NCBI GenBank assembly: GCA_002361095.1
Contig: DERU01000227.1
Coordinates: 1 to 9,502, forward strand
DNA from: Lachnospiraceae bacterium UBA3332
GTDB lineage: Bacteria > Bacillota > Clostridia > Lachnospirales > Lachnospiraceae
Reading direction: 5' to 3'
DNA: 9,502 bases
The notes under the pieces: generated by a model
Database searches by the model: none
What the model saw: only the letters and a program-made list of their open reading frames with translations
What the model was told of the DNA's origin: nothing
Translations under genes and position numbers: made by a program
In this document: positions 1 through 6,072 of the stretch, piece after piece
How positions within the stretch are numbered: position 1 is the first letter of the stretch
Layout: each line of letters starts with the position of its first letter

Positions 1-116
1 ACACCAGGGTGAATGCGGTGGAAGGTTTCAATACCAAGAAGGGCGGCTATGACGCGCTTCCGGAGGAAGCGCTTGCCGCACTCAAGAAACTGGTTGCCGA
101 GATCGAAACCCTGTGA
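1..116 (+). CDS. 3' end of an unidentified protein (partial, 5' end outside window)
   Basis: An open frame (first full codon at base 3) runs 37 codons to a TGA at 114-116. The visible tail starts TRVNAVEGFNTKKGGYDALP and ends in an Ala/Leu/Glu/Lys-rich stretch that looks like a C-terminal amphipathic helix, closing with EIETL. The codon choice looks like real coding sequence, and a strong terminator follows 46 bp after the stop, which supports this being the true end of a gene. I do not recognise the family from this fragment and assign no function. The terminator and the new promoter after it indicate that this gene is transcribed separately from the polysaccharide genes downstream. Confidence 0.7.
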   Translation, partial: TRVNAVEGFNTKKGGYDALPEEALAALKKLVAEIETL

Positions 117-138
117 GAAATAGCATTGCATGACAATT

Positions 139-153
139 CCGTTTGTTAAACGG
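139..153. repeat. short inverted repeat (6-bp arms, 3-base loop)
   Basis: CCGTTT, spacer GTT, AAACGG form a perfect 6-bp inverted repeat 22 bp after the upstream stop codon and just before the terminator stem. No T tract follows it, so it is not a terminator by itself. It could be a minor hairpin in the 3' untranslated region or a protein-binding site. Such a short repeat may also be chance. Confidence 0.35.
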
Positions 154-162
154 TTATGGCAG

Positions 163-207
163 AATAGAGTGCGTAAGTGACGCAAGTCGCCTGCGCACTC
201 TATTTTT
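163..207 (+). terminator. intrinsic terminator of the upstream gene
   Basis: AATAGAGTGCG (163-173) and CGCACTCTATT (194-204) are perfect 11-bp complements. The loop contains a nested GAC-GCAA-GTC mini-stem with a GNRA-type tetraloop (179-188). The descending arm runs into five T residues (203-207). This is a textbook Rho-independent terminator on the + strand. It isolates the gene ending at 116 from the sigma-factor promoter that starts four bases later. Confidence 0.85.
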
Positions 208-210
208 AGG

Positions 211-239
211 TTGAAGAAATGGAGAGAACGGGTTATAAT
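211..239 (+). promoter_or_regulatory. sigma-A type promoter for the sigma-factor gene
   Basis: TTGAAG (211-216) as -35 and a perfect TATAAT (234-239) as -10 are separated by exactly 17 bp. Transcription should start about 246-247, giving a leader of roughly 50 bases before the ATG at 299. This is the only strong housekeeping promoter I see on the + strand in the window. It rules out the ATG at 245, which would lie at or before the start point. There is no clear ECF-type GGAAC...CGTC element, so direct autoregulation is not evident here. Confidence 0.8.
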
Positions 240-298
240 GGTCTATGAGACGGTTTTGCGCCGCATATGAAGAAGTTTTACAAAGGAAGGGTTGTCTT

Positions 299-832
299 AT
301 GGGAGATAGGAAGGATAGCTTTGAGGAGGTATACCGTCAGTATTATGACATGATCAATCGGTATATTACCAGAGCGATTCGGAATAATGTAATGGAGGCC
401 GAGGATCTGACCCAGGATGTGTTTTGGGTAGCCTATCAAAAATGGGATATATTAAGGGAACATCCCAATATCGGCGGTTTTTTGATGGTGGTGGCAAAGA
501 ATAAAATCAAAAAATGGCTTGTACGCAGGAGCATGGTATATTATAACGAAGAAGAAATGCTGGAGGCGCTTTCGGATCAGACGGAGGAATCCAGTTCCTA
601 TGATATGGTGGATTTGTGTTCTTCCGTGGAAGAGACGCTTTCCCATGAAGAATTGGATATATTGCTGCAGTATTATGGGTTTGGGTACACAGTATCGGAA
701 ATGGCAAAGAAGTTAGGGGTTACGGAGAGTTGTTTTAAAGTGCGGGTAATGCGAATGCGGGAAAAGCTGAGAAGAAACTTTGATCTTGTGCTGTTTCTTT
801 TCGTTTTTTTTGGAATGTTTTTCAGGATATGA
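299..832 (+). CDS. ECF-type RNA polymerase sigma factor (sigma-70 family), hydrophobic C-terminal tail
   Basis: A 177-residue protein with the two-domain layout of extracytoplasmic-function sigma factors. Region 2 spans about residues 8-77, with DLTQDVFWVAYQKW at 36-49 being the typical core-binding and -10 recognition helix. A low-complexity acidic/serine linker covers about 82-108. Region 4 spans about 110-160, with the helix-turn-helix TVSEMAKKLGVTES (131-144) for -35 binding. The start at 299 is chosen because AAGGAAGG (283-290) lies 8 bases upstream; the in-frame ATG at 245 has no such site and sits at the transcription start. The protein ends in an unusual hydrophobic tail (residues 163-175, LVLFLFVFFGMFF). 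No anti-sigma gene follows; the next gene is fkp, 46 bp downstream. A regulatory role over the polysaccharide genes is suggested only by position. The family call is firm; the regulon is unknown. Confidence 0.85.
   Translation: MGDRKDSFEEVYRQYYDMINRYITRAIRNNVMEAEDLTQDVFWVAYQKWDILREHPNIGGFLMVVAKNKIKKWLVRRSMVYYNEEEMLEALSDQTEESSSYDMVDLCSSVEETLSHEELDILLQYYGFGYTVSEMAKKLGVTESCFKVRVMRMREKLRRNFDLVLFLFVFFGMFFRI
769..811 (+). terminator. terminator-like hairpin inside the 3' end of the sigma-factor gene
   Basis: GAGAAGAAAC (769-778) can pair with GTTTCTTTTC (793-802) over all ten positions, with one G-U wobble and a 14-base loop. It is followed by G and eight consecutive T residues (804-811). This has the form of an intrinsic terminator, though the stem has only three G-C pairs and may be weak. 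It lies wholly within the coding sequence, ending 21 bases before the last base of the sigma stop codon. It could stop or attenuate transcription from the 211-239 promoter before fkp, so the polysaccharide operon may depend on read-through or on a separate promoter. Confidence 0.5.
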
Positions 833-863
833 ACTGTTGGCGAAAAACAGAATGAAGAATAAC

Positions 864-869
864 AAAGGA
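864..869 (+). promoter_or_regulatory. ribosome binding site deciding the fkp start
   Basis: AAAGGA lies 9 bases upstream of the ATG at 879. The two other in-frame ATGs, at 780 and 852, lack a comparable site. The 780 codon also sits within the sigma-factor gene and would add a Cys/Phe-rich leader foreign to this family. Confidence 0.7.
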
Positions 870-878
870 ACACAGCCG

Positions 879-3800
879 ATGAATTATAAAACAATCAAGA
901 ATCTTTTCCTCAGGCAAAGCTATTTGGATTCCTGGGAGGATTATGAACGGAGTTTAAAAAAAGATCATTTTCTGAAATGGGATTATTTAATCCTGACAGC
1001 TTCCAATGAGGAGCAGGCGGCTACCTACCGGGAGCAGATTGCGTACCGGTTGGACAACGGCCTGTTGCCGAAGGCAACCCATTATGCGGTTTTGCCGGAT
1101 CCGGAGGGGAAAAGGGTTGGATCCGGAGGGGCGACATTCCATGTGCTCAAATATATTGCACAGTGTGTGGGAGAGACAAAAGATCCTTTTGGCGGGAAAC
1201 GGATTTTGGTCATCCATTCGGGAGGGGATTCCAAACGCGTTCCACAGTATTCCGCAGTGGGAAAGCTGTTTTCCCCCGTTCCGAGGGAACTGCCAAACGG
1301 ATTTGCTTCGACCCTTTTTGATGAGTTTGTGATTGCCATGTCGGGCGTTCCTTCCCGCATCCGGGAGGGAATGCTGGTATTGTCCGGGGATGTGCTGCTA
1401 TTGTTTAATCCGTTGCAGCTGGATTTACAGTTTCGCGGGGCGGCGGCGATTTCCATCAAAGAGAACGTGAAGACCGGGAAAGAACACGGGGTGTTTTTAA
1501 ACGACGGGAATGGGTATGTCGGAAAGTTTTTGCATAAACAGTCCGAGGAAAATCTGCGCCGCATGGGGGCGGTCAATGCGCAGGATAACGTGGACCTGGA
1601 TACCGGTGCGGTGGTGCTGGATATATCCCTGATCAACGCATTGTTTTCCCTTATCAGCACAGGAAACAGGGTGGATGAAGAAAAGTTTTCGGAATTTGTC
1701 AATGAGGAAGCCAGGATCAGCTTTTACGGGGATTTTTTATATCCTTTGGCAAAGGATGCCACCTTGGAGCAGTATTACCGGGAGGCCGCAGAGGGGACGA
1801 TCAATGCAAAACTGCTCTCCTGCAGGGAAAAGCTATGGAAGGTTCTTTCGCCCTTTTCCATGAAACTGCTGTGTCTTTCTCCGGCGGAATTTATTCATTT
1901 TGGAACTACGCAGGAATTGCTGGGGCTGGTTACCGGCGATATTGTCGATTATGGTTTTCTGGATTGGAACCGGCATGTGGTCAGCACCGTTTCCGGGGAG
2001 AACGGTTACGCTTCCCATAACGCTTATGTGGGCAAACGGGCGAAGGTGGAAAGAAACGTATATTTGGAAGATTGTTATATATTGGAGAACAGCCGTGTGG
2101 AGAAGGGTTCCATTGTATCCGGCCTAAAGCTGCGCAATGTTGTAGTGCCTGCGCGGATCGTGCTGCATGGCCTGCCGCTGCGGGGGGGCTCTTATGTGGC
2201 GCGCATTTACGGAACCGGAGACAACCCCAAGTCCAGGTATGAACAGGATGCCCCGTTTTTGGGGACGACGCTGCGAAAATTTGTGGAGCAAAACCGGCTG
2301 GAGAAAGAGGACTTGTGGCAGACACAGGAAACTTACCTGTGGTTTGCCAGGCTATATCCGGTATGCGAGACGATGCAGGATGCGGTGGAGGCCGGATTGA
2401 CGGTTTATAAAATGGCATGCGGAAGTGCCGGTGCGGAAGAGATCGCATGGTGGAAGCAGGCGAAAAGGGAGAGTCTGTGTTCCAGCTTTAACGCTGCGGA
2501 TACCCACGAAGCGCTGCGTTGGGCAAGGGAACTGGAGAGCCGCATTTTGTCCCGCAAATTTTTAAACCTGTTGGAAGAAAACGTATATTACAGGGAGGCA
2601 TTACAGGTGTTTGGGGTGCGCGGGATCACGCAGGACGTGTACCGCACGCTTCTTTCGGATGCCCAAAATGCGGATTTCAGTTTGAAAATCCGGATTTATT
2701 ATGCGGTTTCCCGTTTTATGCGGGATAATAATGTAAAATTTGACGGACAAAGCTATGAGGTCACGGAGGGGCTGTGTTTTACGACCATACAGGATGCAAT
2801 CTACCAGGCGGCAGTGCGCAGCATCAAAGACGGAAGGAAGTACCGGATTTGCGAGGAGCAGGTGCGGGTGGAACTTCCTGTCCGCGTCAACTGGGGCGGG
2901 GGCTGGACGGATACGCCGCCTCACTGTAACGAAAGGGGGGGCATTGTCTTAAATGCCGCCCTGAAGCTGCAGGGCATTTTCCCGATTCAGGTGGAAGTGC
3001 GCAGGCTTGCGGATTTCCATGTGGAATTTGAAAGTACGGATGTGGGGGTATTTGGCGTTGCGGATACCGTGGAGGAGATTTTGGATTGCCATAACCCCTT
3101 TGATCCTTTTGCCCTGCACAAGGCGGCCCTGATCAGTTCCGGGATCATTCCCCTGCATACGTCCGAGACTTTGCGGGAAATTCTTGCGAGGCTTGGGGGA
3201 GGAATCTATATTTCCACGCAGGTGCGCGGGATTCCCAAAGGTTCTGGACTCGGCACCAGCAGCATTTTGGCGGGAGGCTGTATCCGGGCGATCTTTGCGT
3301 TTTTGGGGGAGCCGCTGGCGGATCAGGAGATCTATGGGGTTGTCCTTGGGATGGAGCAGATCATGAGTACCGGGGGAGGCTGGCAGGATCAGGTGGGGGG
3401 CCTGACGGGAGGAATCAAATTCATCACCTCCAAACCCGGTATCGAGCAGAAAATCCATGTGGAGCAGGTGCTTTTGTCCGATAGGGCAAAAAAGGAACTG
3501 GAGGAACGGTTTGCCCTGATTTATACCGGACAGAGAAGGCTTGCCAGAAATTTACTGCGCAGTGTGATCGGCAATTATATCGGGAACCGGCCGGAGTCTA
3601 TTCAGGCGCTCCACGATATGCAGCCGTTATCCATTTTGATGAAATTTGAATTGGAAAGGGAAAATATTGATGAATTTGCAAGGCTTTTAAACAAGCATTG
3701 GGAATTGTCAAAGCAGCTGGATCCTTCCGCGACCAATACCTGTATCGAGCAGATTTTCCTTGCCTGCGAAGATTTGATCGACGGCCGGTTTATCTGCGGC

Positions 3801-3926
3801 GCGGGGGGCGGGGGCTTTTTGCAGGTGATTTTGAAAAAGGGCGTTTCCCGGGCGCAGCTTCGGGAACGGCTGCAGGAAGTGTTCCAAAACAGCGGTGTGG
3901 ATGTGTGGGATTCCCAGTTTGTATAA
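879..3926 (+). CDS. fkp: bifunctional L-fucokinase / L-fucose-1-phosphate guanylyltransferase (GDP-fucose salvage)
   Basis: A 1015-residue cytoplasmic enzyme with the Fkp/FKGP architecture; Bacteroides Fkp is about 950 residues and the plant enzyme about 1050. The N-terminal half is the GDP-fucose pyrophosphorylase: WDYLILTAS (34-42), DPEGKRVGSGGATFHVL (74-90) with the nucleotide-binding GSGGAT, HSGGDSKR (113-120) and LVLSGD (166-171). The C-terminal third is a GHMP kinase with all three motifs: VRVNWGGGWTDTPP (668-681), the ATP loop IPKGSGLGTSS (785-795) and CGAGGGGF (973-980). The kinase phosphorylates L-fucose with ATP, and the transferase makes GDP-L-fucose from the product and GTP. The start is set by AAAGGA at 864-869. 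It is the first gene of the operon, 27 bp before gmd. Both active regions look intact. Activity on another sugar (for example D-arabinose, or a heptose in related kinases) cannot be excluded from sequence, but neighbouring gmd and fcl favour fucose. Confidence 0.92.
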   Translation: MNYKTIKNLFLRQSYLDSWEDYERSLKKDHFLKWDYLILTASNEEQAATYREQIAYRLDNGLLPKATHYAVLPDPEGKRVGSGGATFHVLKYIAQCVGETKDPFGGKRILVIHSGGDSKRVPQYSAVGKLFSPVPRELPNGFASTLFDEFVIAMSGVPSRIREGMLVLSGDVLLLFNPLQLDLQFRGAAAISIKENVKTGKEHGVFLNDGNGYVGKFLHKQSEENLRRMGAVNAQDNVDLDTGAVVLDISLINALFSLISTGNRVDEEKFSEFVNEEARISFYGDFLYPLAKDATLEQYYREAAEGTINAKLLSCREKLWKVLSPFSMKLLCLSPAEFIHFGTTQELLGLVTGDIVDYGFLDWNRHVVSTVSGENGYASHNAYVGKRAKVERNVYLEDCYILENSRVEKGSIVSGLKLRNVVVPARIVLHGLPLRGGSYVARIYGTGDNPKSRYEQDAPFLGTTLRKFVEQNRLEKEDLWQTQETYLWFARLYPVCETMQDAVEAGLTVYKMACGSAGAEEIAWWKQAKRESLCSSFNAADTHEALRWARELESRILSRKFLNLLEENVYYREALQVFGVRGITQDVYRTLLSDAQNADFSLKIRIYYAVSRFMRDNNVKFDGQSYEVTEGLCFTTIQDAIYQAAVRSIKDGRKYRICEEQVRVELPVRVNWGGGWTDTPPHCNERGGIVLNAALKLQGIFPIQVEVRRLADFHVEFESTDVGVFGVADTVEEILDCHNPFDPFALHKAALISSGIIPLHTSETLREILARLGGGIYISTQVRGIPKGSGLGTSSILAGGCIRAIFAFLGEPLADQEIYGVVLGMEQIMSTGGGWQDQVGGLTGGIKFITSKPGIEQKIHVEQVLLSDRAKKELEERFALIYTGQRRLARNLLRSVIGNYIGNRPESIQALHDMQPLSILMKFELERENIDEFARLLNKHWELSKQLDPSATNTCIEQIFLACEDLIDGRFICGAGGGGFLQVILKKGVSRAQLRERLQEVFQNSGVDVWDSQFV

Positions 3927-3953
3927 ATTCTTGATTAGAAAGTTGAGGTTTAC

Positions 3954-5003
3954 ATGAAAAAAGCGTTAATTACAGGTATCACAGGGCAGGACGGTTCCTA
4001 TTTGGCAGAACTTTTGCTGGAAAAAGGGTATGAGGTTCACGGGATTACCCGCCGGGCGTCGCTGGCCAACACGTCGCGTATCGACCATTTGCTTGCGCAT
4101 GGGGAAGTGAAACTCCACGACGGGGATTTGGCGGATTCTTCATCCCTGATGCGCATCATTGCCCTGGTAAGACCGGACGAAATCTACAATCTTGCGGCCC
4201 AGTCCCATGTACAGGTTTCCTTTGATGTGCCGGAATATTCCGGGGAGGTGGATGCCATCGGCGTTTTGCGGATTTTGGAAGCCGTGCGCATATTGGGATT
4301 GGATCAACAGACCAAAATCTATCAGGCGTCAACCTCGGAACTTTACGGCAAGGTGGAAGAGGTGCCGCAGAAGGAGACCACTCCCTTCCATCCTTATAGC
4401 CCCTATGCGGTAGCTAAACAATACGGCTTTTGGATTACCAAAGAATACCGGGAGGCCTACGGGATGTTTGCGGTAAACGGTATTTTGTTTAATCATGAAT
4501 CCGAGCGAAGGGGAGAGAATTTTGTGACCAGAAAAATCACCCTTGCGGCGGGAAGGATTGCGGAGGGGTTACAGGATCATTTGGAATTGGGAAACATGGA
4601 TTCCAAACGGGATTGGGGTTATGCAAAGGATTATGTGGAGTGTATGTGGCTGATTTTGCAGCAGGAAGAACCCCAGGATTTTGTCATTGCCACCGGGGAA
4701 CAGCATACCGTCAGGGATTTCACGGAGAAAGCTTTTTTGGCAAACGGAATGGAAATTGTCTGGAAAGGCAGCGGCCTGGAGGAAAAGGGCTATGACAAAA
4801 ATACAGGAAAAATGCTGGTGTGTGTGAATCCGGCATGGTTCCGCCCTACGGATGTGGACAACCTTTGGGGGGATCCCACGAAAGCGAAAACCGTACTGGG
4901 ATGGAATCCGCAGAAAACCAGTTATGAGGAATTGGTTCGGATCATGGCGGAACACGACAGGGAGTTGGCAAAAAAGGAAGCGTTAAGCTTAAAAATGGTC
5001 TGA
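3954..5003 (+). CDS. gmd: GDP-mannose 4,6-dehydratase
   Basis: A 349-residue extended short-chain dehydrogenase, close to the usual 345-375. The N-terminal Rossmann loop is TGITGQDGSYLAELLL (7-22), followed by the family signature RRASLANTSRIDHL (33-46). The catalytic set can be placed by comparison with E. coli Gmd: Thr127 and Glu129 in QASTSELYG (124-132), and Tyr151 and Lys155 in YSPYAVAK (148-155). NHESERRGENFVTRKIT (180-196) and GNMDSKRDWGYAKDYV (213-228) are also diagnostic. It converts GDP-D-mannose to GDP-4-keto-6-deoxy-D-mannose with bound NADP, the first committed step to GDP-L-fucose. A modest GAGG site (3945-3948) precedes the ATG by 5 bases. It lies between fkp and fcl. Its product could also feed GDP-rhamnose or GDP-perosamine, but fcl downstream points to fucose. 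Confidence 0.95.
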   Translation: MKKALITGITGQDGSYLAELLLEKGYEVHGITRRASLANTSRIDHLLAHGEVKLHDGDLADSSSLMRIIALVRPDEIYNLAAQSHVQVSFDVPEYSGEVDAIGVLRILEAVRILGLDQQTKIYQASTSELYGKVEEVPQKETTPFHPYSPYAVAKQYGFWITKEYREAYGMFAVNGILFNHESERRGENFVTRKITLAAGRIAEGLQDHLELGNMDSKRDWGYAKDYVECMWLILQQEEPQDFVIATGEQHTVRDFTEKAFLANGMEIVWKGSGLEEKGYDKNTGKMLVCVNPAWFRPTDVDNLWGDPTKAKTVLGWNPQKTSYEELVRIMAEHDRELAKKEALSLKMV

Positions 5004-5126
5004 CGTCTATTTCTTAAACCGGCAAATGGTTCCGCAAGCGACCCGATTTAGATCGCGGATGAAAAACCGCCTGCGCGGATTTCACATCGCGTTGCCGCAA
5101 AAGGCGGCGCAGAAATGAGGATTTGG
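5004..5126. other. structured intergenic gap between gmd and fcl
   Basis: This is by far the longest gap in an otherwise tightly packed operon. It contains an imperfect hairpin at 5054-5091: CGCG/CGCG, ATG/CAT, AAA/TTT and CCGC/GCGG arms around a CTGC loop, with small bulges. A second hairpin follows at 5094-5108 (GCCGC, AAAAG, GCGGC). GCGGAT and ATCGCG each occur twice. No T run follows either stem on the + strand, so this is not an obvious terminator, and I see no clear promoter or open frame. It may be a dispersed intergenic repeat, an RNA processing or stability element, or a translation-control hairpin for fcl. Confidence 0.5.
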
Positions 5127-6068
5127 ATGGATAAACAAGGAAAGATTTATGTGGCAGGGCACAGGGGAATGGTGGGATCCGCCATCGTCCGTGCGCTGCA
5201 GAAGGAAGGATACCAAAATATTGTCACCAGAAGCCACCGGGAAGTGGATTTGTGCAGGCAGGAGGCGGTGGATGCTTTTTTTGCGCAGGAGAAACCGGAT
5301 TATGTTTTCCTTGCGGCTGCCAAGGTTGGGGGAATTGTGGCAAACCAGGAAGCGCTGGCGGATTTCATGTATGAGAATATGATGATGGAAATGAACGTGA
5401 TTCATGCCGCGTGGAAGAACGGCTGTAAGAAGCTTTTATTTTTGGGTTCTTCCTGTATATATCCGAGGATGGCGCCCCAGCCCATGCCCGAAAGCTGTCT
5501 TTTGACAAGCGAACTGGAAAAGACCAACGAGGCTTATGCGCTGGCCAAAATTTCCGGTCTGAAGTACTGCGAGTTTTTGAACCGCCAGTATGGGACGGAT
5601 TATATTTCCGCCATGCCCACCAATCTGTACGGGCCAAACGACAACTATCACCCGCTGCACAGCCATGTACTTCCGGCCCTGATCCGCAGGTTCCATGAGG
5701 CAAAGGAGGCAGGGGACAGGGAGGTGGTTTGCTGGGGAAGCGGAGAGCCTTTGCGCGAATTTTTGTATGTGGACGATCTGGCGGATGCCTGCGTGTTTTT
5801 GATGAACCGTTATTCCGGGAACGAGACGGTGAATGTGGGTACGGGCAAAGAACTGACCATTCGGGAACTGACACGGCTTGTGGCAAAGGTGGTCGGCTAC
5901 GAGGGCAGGATTTTATGGGACGCATCCAAACCGGACGGAACGCCCAGAAAGCTTTTGGATGTCTCGAAATTGGAAAAACTGGGCTGGAAATATAAGATTG
6001 AACTGGAGGACGGCATACGGCTCGCTTATGAGGATTTCCTGCACAATCCCATGCGGGCGGAAAGATAG
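5127..6068 (+). CDS. fcl: GDP-L-fucose synthase (GDP-4-keto-6-deoxymannose 3,5-epimerase/4-reductase)
   Basis: A 313-residue extended short-chain dehydrogenase. AGHRGMVGSAIVRAL (10-24) is the NADP-binding loop. LGSSCIYP (106-113) gives Ser108 and Cys110, YALAKISG (137-144) gives Tyr137 and Lys141, and His180 lies in HPLHSH (175-180). These match the Ser-Cys-Tyr-Lys-His catalytic set of E. coli Fcl with an offset of one residue. The enzyme epimerises and then reduces the Gmd product to GDP-L-fucose with NADPH. The start at 5127 is preferred: GAGG (5117-5120) lies 6 bases upstream and MDKQGKIYVAGHRG aligns with the usual N-terminus. An in-frame ATG at 5115 would add only MRIW and cannot be excluded. 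It ends 4 bp before manC, so the two are probably translationally coupled. Confidence 0.95.
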   Translation: MDKQGKIYVAGHRGMVGSAIVRALQKEGYQNIVTRSHREVDLCRQEAVDAFFAQEKPDYVFLAAAKVGGIVANQEALADFMYENMMMEMNVIHAAWKNGCKKLLFLGSSCIYPRMAPQPMPESCLLTSELEKTNEAYALAKISGLKYCEFLNRQYGTDYISAMPTNLYGPNDNYHPLHSHVLPALIRRFHEAKEAGDREVVCWGSGEPLREFLYVDDLADACVFLMNRYSGNETVNVGTGKELTIRELTRLVAKVVGYEGRILWDASKPDGTPRKLLDVSKLEKLGWKYKIELEDGIRLAYEDFLHNPMRAER

Positions 6069-6072
6069 AAAG

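Noticed and set aside
245..298. Longer sigma-factor N-terminus from the ATG at 245
   Set aside because: It falls at the predicted transcription start of the TTGAAG-N17-TATAAT promoter and has no Shine-Dalgarno site, whereas 299 has AAGGAAGG 8 bases upstream.
805..833. Weak promoter for fkp (T-rich -35 region with TATGAA at 828-833)
   Set aside because: Only four of six bases match the -10 and the -35 is not recognisable. It is too weak to call without transcript data.
780..878. Upstream extension of fkp starting at an ATG at 780
   Set aside because: The codon lies inside the sigma-factor gene, has no ribosome binding site, and the added residues (Cys/Phe-rich) are unlike Fkp proteins. The ATG at 879 has AAAGGA at proper spacing.
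1082..1702. 206-codon open frame on the minus strand inside fkp
   Set aside because: It is antisense to the guanylyltransferase domain, with no motif or ribosome binding site seen. A shadow of coding sequence is the simpler explanation.
5062..5078. Minus-strand terminator (GC stem followed by five T on the complement)
   Set aside because: The stem is only four pairs and no minus-strand gene ends here.
5878..6072. Longer manC N-terminus from the ATG at 5878
   Set aside because: These 65 codons overlap fcl in another frame. The conserved family N-terminus begins exactly at 6073.
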